Source: SIG440 sp045648175 (GTDB lineage Bacteria > Bacillota > Clostridia > Monoglobales > Monoglobaceae). Taken from it: a stretch of DNA of 64,000 nucleotides. How positions within the stretch are numbered: position 1 is the first letter of the stretch; each line of letters opens with the position of its first letter. Below the pieces are notes generated by a model. It saw nothing but the letters and a program-made list of their open reading frames with translations. It was not told the DNA's origin and ran no database searches. Positions 35,736-44,288 of the stretch are shown in pieces. The stretch lies in assembly GCA_045648175.1 (NCBI GenBank), contig JAZRNN010000076.1, positions 1 through 64,000 of the forward strand. The letters run 5' to 3'. The translations under genes were made by a program, and so were the position numbers.

Positions 35736-35751
35736 AATCGAATACACCTTA

Positions 35752-35788
35752 TAACACTTACTTTTACAAGTAGGTGTTATTTTTTTTG
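35752..35788 (+). terminator. terminator after the ParB-like gene
   Basis: A 12-bp stem with one G-U pair (35752-35763 with 35768-35779), TTAC loop, and a run of nine T. Confidence 0.88.
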
Positions 35789-35844
35789 CTTATTTTGCCC
35801 TAACTATATATATTCTCCATAATTTTTTGCAAAAACAATCAAAC

Positions 35845-35873
35845 TTGCTTTACACAAAGAGAGAATATATATA
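35845..35873 (+). promoter_or_regulatory. weak promoter candidate before 35950
   Basis: TTGCTT (35845-35850) and TATATA (35868-35873), 17-base spacer. TATAAT at 35870 would give 19. Confidence 0.4.
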
Positions 35874-35949
35874 ATAGAGGCATCAAAATAGATGCTTTGT
35901 AAAAATAAAATTAGCGGCTCCGACTATTCGGGCAGATTGGAGAATTTTT

Positions 35950-36345
35950 ATGAACACAGAAAACACAAACGCAATGACCAAAGAGGTAACAGAATTATTT
36001 AAGGACAAGTATTGCGATGTCTCAATCAGCACTCCTATTATGGAAGAACAGGACATCCGCTTCTGTGCCGTAGGCTATGATGAGCAAGAATCACTTTTCA
36101 TTATTGACAAAGACGGCGTACATATTGAGTTGGACGGCAATGAGATTGACAATGTAGAAGTTGACGATGAAAAAAGGTATGTATCCTCTGACAAACCAAT
36201 TACTATCACTCTCGCCTTTACGGATGGTACGGTAATAGTAATCAGACCTGTAGACAATTTTGAAGCAAGACAGCGTTATGCTCATGAACTCTTGATGTTG
36301 GAACTCACAAGAGACCGCTATAAGAGAGAAATGTTTGAAGAATAA
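35950..36345 (+). CDS. hypothetical acidic protein
   Basis: 131 residues, acidic and beta-rich in the middle (FIIDKDGVHIELDGNEIDNVEVDDEKRYV), ending in a basic helix (EARQRYAHELLMLELTRDRYKREMFEE). GGAG precedes ATG 35950. No family is recognised. It is the first gene of the run leading to the polymerase-like protein. Confidence 0.6.
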   Translation: MNTENTNAMTKEVTELFKDKYCDVSISTPIMEEQDIRFCAVGYDEQESLFIIDKDGVHIELDGNEIDNVEVDDEKRYVSSDKPITITLAFTDGTVIVIRPVDNFEARQRYAHELLMLELTRDRYKREMFEE

Positions 36346-36432
36346 TTATTGATTAGCGGCAGGTGGGACAACCTCTCACCTTGCCACAAACAACAAACAA
36401 AAAATATGTAAAGATTAAGGAGACCAAAATAT

Positions 36433-36828
36433 ATGAACAAAAAGCAGATTATTGAAAAGATTATGGAAGAGTATTCGCAGTACGGATTAAGTCGCATTGA
36501 GGTAGAAATATCCTATATATTAGCCGTTTTATTGAGAGTTCCTAAAGATAGTATTTATCATGGTATGAGAATGACTTTCAACAATGTATATGGCATCAAA
36601 GATGATAAAGCTAAAATTGATGCTGGTAAAGCACTATTTAACAGTGCGGTTGCTGAAGTTAAATCAGAAAATCCAAACGCAAGTGACAAAGATATTGCAG
36701 ACGGAATTGAATATATTGGAATTGACACTTTAGAAGATTCTTTGGAAGATATTAATTTTGCACTATTAGGCAAGGTAAAAGAATCTATGCTCCAGAGTAC
36801 AAAGCAGTATGTAGATAACAATAGTTGA
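36433..36828 (+). CDS. hypothetical helical protein
   Basis: 131 residues, mostly helical, with AAGGAG upstream of ATG 36433. No family is recognised. A hairpin with AGTGGGG/CCCCACT arms (36871-36896) follows it and may end or attenuate transcription before the next gene. Confidence 0.6.
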   Translation: MNKKQIIEKIMEEYSQYGLSRIEVEISYILAVLLRVPKDSIYHGMRMTFNNVYGIKDDKAKIDAGKALFNSAVAEVKSENPNASDKDIADGIEYIGIDTLEDSLEDINFALLGKVKESMLQSTKQYVDNNS

Positions 36829-36922
36829 AGTAATTTAAACAAAAATCTCCAACAAGTGGAGAATAATAATAGTGGGGCGGTTTTTACTTCCCCACTACAA
36901 CAATTACAAGGAGGAAAATATT

Positions 36923-37117
36923 ATAAAAATACAAACCATAAAAACAGAAGCAACAACATTTACTATTTATTCGCAAAAATTAGCAGGTTACCTCATGCAA
37001 AAAGGATTTATCCTTATTGACATGCAAGAGGATATAAAACCAACCGGACGAAATGTATTTCTTTTTAAAAACACACCTCAATTACAATTGGCAATCGATG
37101 AATATATCAGCCGATAG
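36923..37117 (+). CDS. DUF5659-like small protein, apparent ATA start
   Basis: 64 residues with FTIYSQKLAGYLMQKGFILI and NVFLFKNTPQLQLAIDEYI, the pattern of small DUF5659-type proteins common in Firmicutes phages. AAGGAGG (36908-36914) is followed after exactly eight bases by ATA (36923-36925). The only standard in-frame start is GTG 36872, which lies inside the upstream hairpin without a ribosome binding site. ATA initiation is therefore the best reading. Confidence 0.6.
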   Translation: MKIQTIKTEATTFTIYSQKLAGYLMQKGFILIDMQEDIKPTGRNVFLFKNTPQLQLAIDEYISR

Positions 37118-37132
37118 GTAAGGAGTGTGCCA

Positions 37133-38986
37133 ATGAATATAGCGAAAATAGAAAAAAACAACACATCAGCTTCGGCTATTAAATATTGTAATATTGAACT
37201 GTTAGAAAAACAGAAACTATCACTAAAAAACGATATTTTATATAATGATAATTCAAACGGATTTATAGTATACGATATTGAGGCTGGATGTAGAAAAACA
37301 CGAACAGCCGAAGAAGCCCTTGCAGAATTAGCATTAAAAACTGACAAACAAGCTATTTTTGTGAGGTTAAACAATGCTGACTGTAGAGAATCAGTTGAAA
37401 ACATCAATAGTATAGCAAATTCACAAGTAGCATTTGCCTTTAACAATGAAGACATTCCAACACAACGGGAAAGAATAAAAATTGCAAAAGAGTTAAGTCA
37501 ATACCCTATTGTGGTGATTACGCACGCAAAATATAAGGTTTTATCCAAAAATTCTTCAATGCATAAATTGTTCACAAAGAACCGCAAAGTGCTTATAATG
37601 GATGAATTTGTATCTATTAGAGAAACAATTAAGATAACACTACCCATTATAAATACATTTAAGGCATTATTTAGAATGGATGTAGTTATATATCAAGAGT
37701 TTTCTAAAATCGTTTCCGAGCTAGAGGATAAATTAATGGCAAGTCTTACAGATAATGAAAGACACTTCATGAGAATAGAAAACGGATACATAAGTAAAAA
37801 GATTACTGAGATTCAAAAGTTGATTAGAAGCAATTTAGATAACGAGAATCTAAAGAAGAGGATTGATATTCTGCTCAAAGACCCCGAAGAAGATGTCATT
37901 AATTACGATTTTCTCCAAAATGAATTAGATACCGTAAAAAAGATATGTGATTGGATGCTCAATATAAAAGAATTCTTTACATCTGTTTTTATTATATCTA
38001 ATGGAAATGGTTACGCTAACTGTTCGAGGTATAAACAATGGACATTAGATAATAGCATAATACTTGATGCTAACGGAGAATTGCAAGCAGCTTACGAACT
38101 AAATTCAAAGTTGTATCATTTAAAGCATTGCGATGCGGTTTTAGACCATAAATGTTGGACTATCATTAACGTAACAATAAATACAACAACATCAGGTAAA
38201 GAATGTATGGGAGAATACTATGAGTTTATTAAAAGACGATTGAATAAATATGAACAGGACATTCTTGTCGTTTGCAAAAAAGATGAAGTTGACCTACTAT
38301 GTTGCAACTATCAACAAATAGGTTATTTTGGCAACATAATTGGCAGCAACAACTGGGTAGATGTAAAGAATGTCGCAATCATTCATACGCCAAACTTGAA
38401 TGACTTTGAGTACATTTTAACTTATCTCTATTACAACAAAAACCATATAGAAAATAACATAACCTTTGCAGCGAGACGTCGTGGAAATAAGATGGTTACG
38501 AGATACCAATTTGACGAACCAAAACTTGAGAAAATCCGCACACAATGGATAGCAACTGAAATTTATCAAGCAGTTAAGAGAGTAAATAGAAATATGGTAT
38601 ATGATACCGAATGTATGATTTTCATTAACAACAACGATGTAATTGAATTATTAAAAGAAAAATTGAAAGGGTGCACCGTAAAGCAGGAAAGTGTAACAAC
38701 AGATGATGTTGGATACATCCCTACAAAGCAGGATAAATATATTCAAACACTCGTAGAAAACTCTTATGCAGACAAATTTATTCAGCTGTTGGCAGAATTA
38801 CAACAAGGATTACACAAAGAGCTGTCTTGTGGTAATGGAATGTATAAGAAAAAGGCTATTAGAGAATTTTTAGGAATTACAACTGCAAAATCATTTTATA
38901 ATCATGTGTTGAGTAAAACACGAGTTATAGAATATTGTGAAACAAGAAATATATTTTGTAGCGGACAGAACATAATGATTGGGTAA
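37133..38986 (+). CDS. SF2 helicase-like ATPase
   Basis: 617 residues from ATG 37133 (seven bases after AAGGAG). A degenerate Walker A, EAGCRKT (residues 50-56, Arg where Gly is usual), a Walker B VLIMDEF (Asp157-Glu158), THAKYKVL resembling motif Ib, and QAVKRVNR near residue 480 resembling motif VI together suggest a superfamily 2 helicase or translocase. The C-terminus is a basic helical region. It lies just upstream of the RNA polymerase-like gene. It could open DNA for replication or transcription of the element; this is inferred. Confidence 0.65.
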   Translation: MNIAKIEKNNTSASAIKYCNIELLEKQKLSLKNDILYNDNSNGFIVYDIEAGCRKTRTAEEALAELALKTDKQAIFVRLNNADCRESVENINSIANSQVAFAFNNEDIPTQRERIKIAKELSQYPIVVITHAKYKVLSKNSSMHKLFTKNRKVLIMDEFVSIRETIKITLPIINTFKALFRMDVVIYQEFSKIVSELEDKLMASLTDNERHFMRIENGYISKKITEIQKLIRSNLDNENLKKRIDILLKDPEEDVINYDFLQNELDTVKKICDWMLNIKEFFTSVFIISNGNGYANCSRYKQWTLDNSIILDANGELQAAYELNSKLYHLKHCDAVLDHKCWTIINVTINTTTSGKECMGEYYEFIKRRLNKYEQDILVVCKKDEVDLLCCNYQQIGYFGNIIGSNNWVDVKNVAIIHTPNLNDFEYILTYLYYNKNHIENNITFAARRRGNKMVTRYQFDEPKLEKIRTQWIATEIYQAVKRVNRNMVYDTECMIFINNNDVIELLKEKLKGCTVKQESVTTDDVGYIPTKQDKYIQTLVENSYADKFIQLLAELQQGLHKELSCGNGMYKKKAIREFLGITTAKSFYNHVLSKTRVIEYCETRNIFCSGQNIMIG

Positions 38987-39182
38987 AAGTACCCTACATC
39001 TCTATATAATAGTATTATTAATTAAGAATGGGGTGTACTTTTAAAAGAAAGGTAGGGGGAGGTTATTCTCCTCTTTTGCCTACGGCGTTAAGCGTATTGT
39101 CTTTGCTCCGTTGTCGCAAATCCAACACTTTCTGACATCTTGTGCGTGGCACAATCTGTCAGGTAATACGAGGGAAAACATT
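38987..39182. other. leader region with hairpins before 39183
   Basis: AAAAGTAC (38985-38992) pairs with GTACTTTT (39035-39042), and GTAGG...GAGG pairs with CCTC...CCTAC around 39053-39083. A TTG-started frame from 39111 lacks a ribosome binding site. It may be an attenuator or structured leader. Confidence 0.3.
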
Positions 39183-39608
39183 ATGAAACTTATTCGATAT
39201 TCCATATATGGATTTAAACCACAAATACAGGCATATCACATCAATGGTGAAGTCGATTATCATTTGAATCATTTTGATATTAATAGATTACCGAAACATA
39301 TGAGACAATCAATTATGGAAATACATAATAAAAAGGTCGAATTCTATACAAAACATTTAGAAGATTTAAGCTGTGGCATATGGTGTTTTATAGATGGACA
39401 TAAAAGTAATTTAGCATTAAACCATCTTAAAAGAAAAGTTCCTTGTTGGGAAGCTGAATTGCCTGACAACACAGAATGTTATGACTGTAATTGGGAACAA
39501 CTAACCGCAATTTCTGATTCAATCATATTGTATGGCGGTTGCTATATTCCTCAACGAGAGTTGATAAAATTACGAAACATAAGGAAAAGACACTCAAATT
39601 GCCAATAA
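39183..39608 (+). CDS. cysteine-containing protein of unknown function
   Basis: 141 residues from ATG 39183, after GAGGG. Cysteines are scattered (SCGIWC, VPCWEAE, ECYDCNW, GGCYIP, SNCQ) with several His, so metal binding is possible but no known finger is clear. No family is recognised. It sits between the helicase-like gene and the polymerase-like gene, 49 bases before the latter. Confidence 0.55.
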   Translation: MKLIRYSIYGFKPQIQAYHINGEVDYHLNHFDINRLPKHMRQSIMEIHNKKVEFYTKHLEDLSCGIWCFIDGHKSNLALNHLKRKVPCWEAELPDNTECYDCNWEQLTAISDSIILYGGCYIPQRELIKLRNIRKRHSNCQ

Positions 39609-39657
39609 AATCATTATTTCAAAGCATTATAAATTAAAATAACGGAGGCTGATTATT

Positions 39658-42600
39658 ATAGGAAATGTACACGCAGGAAGCGTTATAATATACAAATTGA
39701 AATCATATTACGCTTTTACAGAAAGAGAAGATAAATTACATAAAAGCAAGGATTATGCTACACTATACGAAGAAATTAAAAAGAATACTGAAATTAGAAA
39801 AATTGATGGTAAACATTTAAAATATGAGAAAAACCAAATATCCGTCTTTGAAGGAGATGTTATAAGACTTGCATTAGCGGATAGAGGTTTATCAAAGGCT
39901 GATTATCAGCTTTTAGATGAAATCGTTTATATGGAGATTTCCCACAATGATATTATGGAACAGATTATCAAAAAAGGTATTATGATTGATGATAAAAAAT
40001 ATAGGTTCTATTCTGCATCTACAGGACAAGTCAGAAATAAGACCATCACCTTACTAAAGGAAGATTTTTATAAGAAACATGAGAATAAATTGCTTGTGGG
40101 ACTGTCTGTTGATCACATTAATAATCTTGGCGGTATGAATGTTGGCAAATACATTTCATATACGGCACTTCCCCTATCATCAAGTGTGTTACCAAACAAA
40201 GAAATTGACATAGACCGATGTATCCTTGTAAAAGGATTAGAAACAACTGTTACTGATATGGTAAAGTTTGTTGATATTCGAGAGGATAGCAACGGGCAAC
40301 ATTATGTGTTTGACACCCCAACAGATTATCTCGAAAAGTCAATCAAGATTGAGCATACTGACGGTGCAGGGATGTTTATTCCGGGAGAACTCCCCTCAAG
40401 TTGCCAAATCAGAAGTGGATATTTTAAGGGTGCTATGTTCCCATTTGATTTTAGAGCATTTGCAAAAGAAGCAGCACACAACACAGTAGTTGTTGATGCA
40501 TGGGGAAAAGAAATTGATATTGAGCAAGAAGATATACGATTTATCTTTACCACAAGTCAGTTGAAAATGTGGAAGATGTATCCGTCTTGGGATGCCTACA
40601 AAAAGGCATTTAAAGATAATGGTATAAAATTATCAATCAATAGTTACGCAAACCCACCGAAAGAAACAGTAAGCTCCGCATATCAATATTTACAAGCACT
40701 TCCTTATGGGAGCAACATTGAGGGAATATGCGGTAAAGCAAAAGATGACATCAAAAAGATGCATACTGACCTTGAATATACTAAGGAAGTTATGGGATTT
40801 ACGGTTGACGAAGAGGAATGTCCTGACAAAAAGACTACAACAAACGCCCTAATTGCCGAAGCATTAAATATCTATCCTCAACTAATATATGATTCGTATA
40901 TACAGGATAAAGTAAATGCTTTTGTAAAGGCAAGAGCCAAAAGTTATCGTGCAGGTAAAATTCCGCTCAAAGGATATTACAGTTATGCTGCTCCTGATAT
41001 GTATGCATTCTGTGAATACCTATTTTGTGGAGATAAAAACCCTCAAGGACTTGTACCTAAAAACAACGTCTATAATAAGTATTTTGATACCAAGGGCAAT
41101 GTTGAACATTTGATATGTTTAAGAAGCCCACACTTATCAAATTACGAATATGGCAAACGTGATTTAGTAAAGACCGAAGACTGTAGAAAGTGGTTTAAGT
41201 ATATGGAATCTGATACTGTGGTATCGTGCCATGACTTATTATCCAAAAGTTTACAGATGGATTGGGACGGGGATGAAATACTCGTATCTGATGATGAAGA
41301 ACTCTATAGGTTAGCAGAAAGCAAACCATCCGTACCGCTATATTATGAAATGCAACAAGCAGAGCCACAAATAATTACGGATGATGCAATATATGAAACT
41401 CTCGTTAAGGGGTTTAATAACAGTAATGTTATTGGCGAATCAAGTAATGCCATTACAAAATTGTGGAACCCCCCTACCGCAACAAAGGACAACCCCACAC
41501 CATATGACGATGCAATTAATGTGTTTTGCGCGTTCTCGAACTATTCTATTGATTACCCCAAGACCGGAAAAAGTCTTGATTTAGGGAAATATCAAGAACT
41601 TTATAATAAATTGATTGTACCGAAAAAGGGATTTATTAAATCAGAAGTGCCACATCCTAATTTCTTTGCAGAAGCTAAGGGGAAGAAAAAAAACAAAGTT
41701 GCCTCACCAACCGATAGCGTAATGGATAGAATTAAAAAGTATATTGGTATAAAAAAAGGTAGTCCGGATTATTTGTTAGACACCGAAGGTAACGCTTTTG
41801 ATTATCGTATGCTAATGAATAATGAGCAAAGAGAAGATGGCTCCGCAATGTATGAGGTAAATCGTTATGACAATAAGTATAAGCAGTTATATTTAATGTT
41901 AAAATTAAGAAAAAAGGCTGAAATCAACATCTGTAAGAGTATAGGCAAATCATTAAAGAAGCAAAATACTAATTCTGTCAAAATAGCCGGACAGTATGAA
42001 ATTTTTTACTATCATTGTATTAGGGAAATCAAGTCGATTTTCACAAACAACGATGGATGGTTTAATAGTAATTTGGCGGTAAACTGCTTAATTGACTTAG
42101 AATATTCAAACCCTGAATTTGCCACAAGTAGCAAAAATATTCTTTGGAAATGTTTCGGTCATATACTTGTTGATAATTTACAGAAAAATGTTAATGGCGA
42201 AATTGTTATCAAACACAGACCTCGAATGGCATACACGAAAGCACAAGAAGGTGTCGAAGCATTAGATAAAATGCTTGATGAAAAGTTAAAACCTCGCACA
42301 ATCAATATTACAAGTGATGATTTATCGTTTATGCACTCTTCGTTGCAAAAACACAAGAATGGGAAGCTATATAAAAATGATATGGAAATATTATACATCT
42401 TATACTGCTTATACAAAGATGCCAAAGCTCGTGATAGACTACAGAACGGGTATTATATCATAACTCAAAGGAAGCACTTTATAGAATATAACCCTAACAA
42501 CAACACAAGGAAGAAAAGACGAGTTTGGCTGAATATGAATCGTGTTTTAAATATGGCTGAAGTGAAGTCTTATGAAGGTAGTCTTAAAAGACTTAATGAA

Positions 42601-42909
42601 ATGCCCGGAATCACTATTATTAATGATAAGGAGAAAGAACGGTATAGGGTAAAATTTGACATGCCGACAAATGACTCAAAAACTTTGTTCGAAGTAGGCA
42701 ATATATATAACGCTATGATATACCTAAAGGCATATACACAAGGCAAAAAACTATTAAAGTGTAAGATATGCGGCAGAGATTTTATCAAGCAGTCTAATAA
42801 TCAAAAAACATGTTCTGTAGAGTGCCAAAATGAACTACATAAGCTTAATCAAGACAAAGTAAATAAACGCAGAAAAGCAGCATTAGAAACAAAACAAGCA
42901 GTAATTTAA
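39658..42909 (+). CDS. single-subunit RNA polymerase-like protein (YonO/QDE-1 type)
   Basis: About 1083 residues. DWDGD (535-539) matches the DxDGD metal-binding motif of the second double-psi beta-barrel of RNA polymerases. RSPHLSNYEY about 45 residues before it resembles the RxPxLH approach in beta-prime. IDYPKTG (631-637) matches the DxPKTG motif of QDE-1/RDR-type polymerases and the related phage enzyme YonO of SPbeta. A lysine-rich segment (KGKKKNK) follows. The C-terminus ends in a zinc finger, C1035xxC1038...C1052xxxC1056. AACGGAGG (39641-39648) is nine bases from ATA 39658, giving (M)GNVHAGSVIIYK before the first standard start, TTG 39697, which lacks a ribosome binding site. It probably transcribes element genes; template and promoter are unknown. 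Confidence 0.72.
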   Translation: MGNVHAGSVIIYKLKSYYAFTEREDKLHKSKDYATLYEEIKKNTEIRKIDGKHLKYEKNQISVFEGDVIRLALADRGLSKADYQLLDEIVYMEISHNDIMEQIIKKGIMIDDKKYRFYSASTGQVRNKTITLLKEDFYKKHENKLLVGLSVDHINNLGGMNVGKYISYTALPLSSSVLPNKEIDIDRCILVKGLETTVTDMVKFVDIREDSNGQHYVFDTPTDYLEKSIKIEHTDGAGMFIPGELPSSCQIRSGYFKGAMFPFDFRAFAKEAAHNTVVVDAWGKEIDIEQEDIRFIFTTSQLKMWKMYPSWDAYKKAFKDNGIKLSINSYANPPKETVSSAYQYLQALPYGSNIEGICGKAKDDIKKMHTDLEYTKEVMGFTVDEEECPDKKTTTNALIAEALNIYPQLIYDSYIQDKVNAFVKARAKSYRAGKIPLKGYYSYAAPDMYAFCEYLFCGDKNPQGLVPKNNVYNKYFDTKGNVEHLICLRSPHLSNYEYGKRDLVKTEDCRKWFKYMESDTVVSCHDLLSKSLQMDWDGDEILVSDDEELYRLAESKPSVPLYYEMQQAEPQIITDDAIYETLVKGFNNSNVIGESSNAITKLWNPPTATKDNPTPYDDAINVFCAFSNYSIDYPKTGKSLDLGKYQELYNKLIVPKKGFIKSEVPHPNFFAEAKGKKKNKVASPTDSVMDRIKKYIGIKKGSPDYLLDTEGNAFDYRMLMNNEQREDGSAMYEVNRYDNKYKQLYLMLKLRKKAEINICKSIGKSLKKQNTNSVKIAGQYEIFYYHCIREIKSIFTNNDGWFNSNLAVNCLIDLEYSNPEFATSSKNILWKCFGHILVDNLQKNVNGEIVIKHRPRMAYTKAQEGVEALDKMLDEKLKPRTINITSDDLSFMHSSLQKHKNGKLYKNDMEILYILYCLYKDAKARDRLQNGYYIITQRKHFIEYNPNNNTRKKRRVWLNMNRVLNMAEVKSYEGSLKRLNEMPGITIINDKEKERYRVKFDMPTNDSKTLFEVGNIYNAMIYLKAYTQGKKLLKCKICGRDFIKQSNNQKTCSVECQNELHKLNQDKVNKRRKAALETKQAVI

Positions 42910-42928
42910 TATTTTTGAGAAATATGAC

Positions 42929-42976
42929 AAGTGCCGATAAACCGCTTAAAATCAAGGGTTTCGGCACTTTTGTTTG
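42929..42976 (+). terminator. terminator after the polymerase-like gene
   Basis: An AAGTGCCG/CGGCACTT stem (42929-42936 with 42962-42969) extended by AAACC/GGTTT, followed by TTTTG. Confidence 0.8.
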
Positions 42977-43061
42977 TTTTTTATAGAAATCATATAGGGA
43001 GAGGTATATAAGATTGAAAATAAATTAAAATATTGGCACTTATTACTTATGTTTTCCCTCT

Positions 43062-43152
43062 CTTGAAGTTGATTGTATGATTATTCTGTGTTGTAAATTA
43101 TAAAACTCCTAAACATATTCGAATTCGATTCTCTACTACAACCGACTTCAAG
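43062..43152. other. long stem upstream of the XRE gene
   Basis: Positions 43062-43077 pair with 43137-43152 over 16 positions with one G-U pair and one mismatch, around a 59-base loop that holds the palindrome GAATTC. No gene lies here. Confidence 0.5.
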
Positions 43153-43158
43153 AGTTCT

Positions 43159-43264
43159 AATATAAGGAAATGGTTAGAAGTCAAAGGGATAGCGTAGCTT
43201 GGTCTTTGGCGGACATTGCAGATGCAGATGCGTAGCGTCTTCCTGCAATTCCATTTCCTATATA
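43159..43264 (+). ncRNA. structured RNA candidate with three-way junction
   Basis: A closing stem AGGAAATGG/CCATTTCCT (43165-43173 with 43251-43259, extended outwards past one bulge) encloses two hairpins. GTCAAAG (43180-43186) pairs with CTTTGGC (43204-43210). ATTGCAG (43215-43221) pairs with CTGCAAT (43243-43249). Each arm is capped by an inner stem with the same GC-GTA-GC apical loop. There is no coding frame and no T run. It lies 50 bases upstream of the XRE gene. No known class is recognised. Confidence 0.5.
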
Positions 43265-43312
43265 CGCAATAACGACAATTTTAAATAACTAAACACAAGG
43301 AAAGGAGATTGT

Positions 43313-43489
43313 ATGGAGTTACAGAATGAAGTGAGAAATTATTTAGATGAGCATGGTATAAAAAAGAAACGCCTTGCATCAATTCTTGGTATACACCCTA
43401 CGCAACTATGGAAATGGTTGTGCGGAAAGTATATATTGAGCGATTCCCAAAGAGAAAAGGTTAAAGCCTTTTTAAATGGAGAATATTAA
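43313..43489 (+). CDS. small XRE-like helix-turn-helix protein
   Basis: 58 residues: NYLDEHGIKKKRLASILGIHPTQLWKWLCGKYILSDSQREKVKAFL matches the five-helix XRE/Cro fold with little else. AAAGGAG precedes ATG 43313. It could be the repressor or Cro-like regulator of element 2, and a possible target of the ImmA/IrrE peptidases, though it is shorter than ImmR-type repressors. It lies just upstream of the excision/integration genes. Confidence 0.7.
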   Translation: MELQNEVRNYLDEHGIKKKRLASILGIHPTQLWKWLCGKYILSDSQREKVKAFLNGEY

Positions 43490-43552
43490 TATTTTTTTGA
43501 TACAGAAATGTGAATTATAAGTGTAATTACTAAAAAATGGAGGAATCATGAT

Positions 43553-43888
43553 ATGAAAAATGTTAGTCTTATGGGAATACTTAAGGTTGTTGAAGATGAC
43601 GGAACTGTAAATTTTATAGCAGAAGGAGATTATGTGACTTGTTATATTGATGATAGCATACACTATATAGGTAAATTAACACGAATAGGATATTGGCAAA
43701 CATCTGAAACGGAAATTACCCCGGTTGCCATTGCAATAGAAGGCAAAGCTCCAAAGACAGTATCCTCAACAAATGTAGTTTTACTGTCAGATATAAAATG
43801 GATACATAAAATGACAGAAGAAGAACGGAAAGAGATTGAAGAACTTATCTCGAAAATATCACAAACAGATACAACAGAAAATGAATAA
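43553..43888 (+). CDS. hypothetical protein
   Basis: 111 residues: a beta-rich N-terminal half (GDYVTCYIDDSIHYIGKLTRIGYW) and an acidic helical tail. GGAGG precedes ATG 43553. The pattern recalls small regulatory proteins next to xis-int in Clostridia, but I cannot name it. A terminator follows. Confidence 0.6.
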   Translation: MKNVSLMGILKVVEDDGTVNFIAEGDYVTCYIDDSIHYIGKLTRIGYWQTSETEITPVAIAIEGKAPKTVSSTNVVLLSDIKWIHKMTEEERKEIEELISKISQTDTTENE

Positions 43889-43897
43889 ATCACTTAT

Positions 43898-43934
43898 GGT
43901 GGGGTATTGTTAGTTTCAATGCCCCACCTCTTTT
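43898..43934 (+). terminator. terminator before xis of element 2
   Basis: A 12-position stem with one mismatch (43898-43909 with 43917-43928), followed by TCTTTT. Confidence 0.7.
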
Positions 43935-43965
43935 GATATATAACGAAAAAAGGAGAAATGAATAT

Positions 43966-44175
43966 TTGAATAATACCGCAACGAACACTATTCCCATTTG
44001 GGAGAAATTTTTACTTACACCGAAAGAAGCATCTATATATACCAATATCGGCATAAATAAGATGGATGAGATTATAAATAACCCTATGTACGATTTTGTA
44101 TTACACATCGGTAAGAAACGATTGGTAAAACGTAAAGAATTTGAAAAGTTTTTAGAGAAAAGTATAGAGATATAA
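43966..44175 (+). CDS. xis: excisionase (Tn916 Xis-like), element 2
   Basis: 69 residues from TTG 43966, ten bases after AAAGGAG. An upstream ATG in another frame stops after three codons. FLLTPKEASIYTNIGINKMDEII and KKRLVKRKEFEKFLEKS closely match the element 1 excisionase and Tn916 Xis. It should favour excision by the integrase 114 bases downstream. Confidence 0.86.
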   Translation: MNNTATNTIPIWEKFLLTPKEASIYTNIGINKMDEIINNPMYDFVLHIGKKRLVKRKEFEKFLEKSIEI

Positions 44176-44216
44176 TACGAAAATTCAGAGTTTTGACACG
44201 AAATTTGCGTATCTAA

Positions 44217-44245
44217 TTGACTTTTTTGGCATATTATGATAAAAT
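44217..44245 (+). promoter_or_regulatory. promoter of integrase 2
   Basis: TTGACT (44217-44222) and TAAAAT (44240-44245), 17-base spacer. The reverse-complement copy of the 12-bp repeat (44254-44265) lies just downstream. With no terminator after int, this promoter probably also transcribes ychF. Confidence 0.7.
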
Positions 44246-44288
44246 ATTATTCTGTGTCAGACTCTTTAAATAAAGGAGTTGATACAAT

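Noticed and set aside
39111..39182. N-terminal extension of the 39183 protein from TTG 39111
   Set aside because: No ribosome binding site at 39111, whereas GAGGG is well placed before ATG 39183, and the region forms hairpins.
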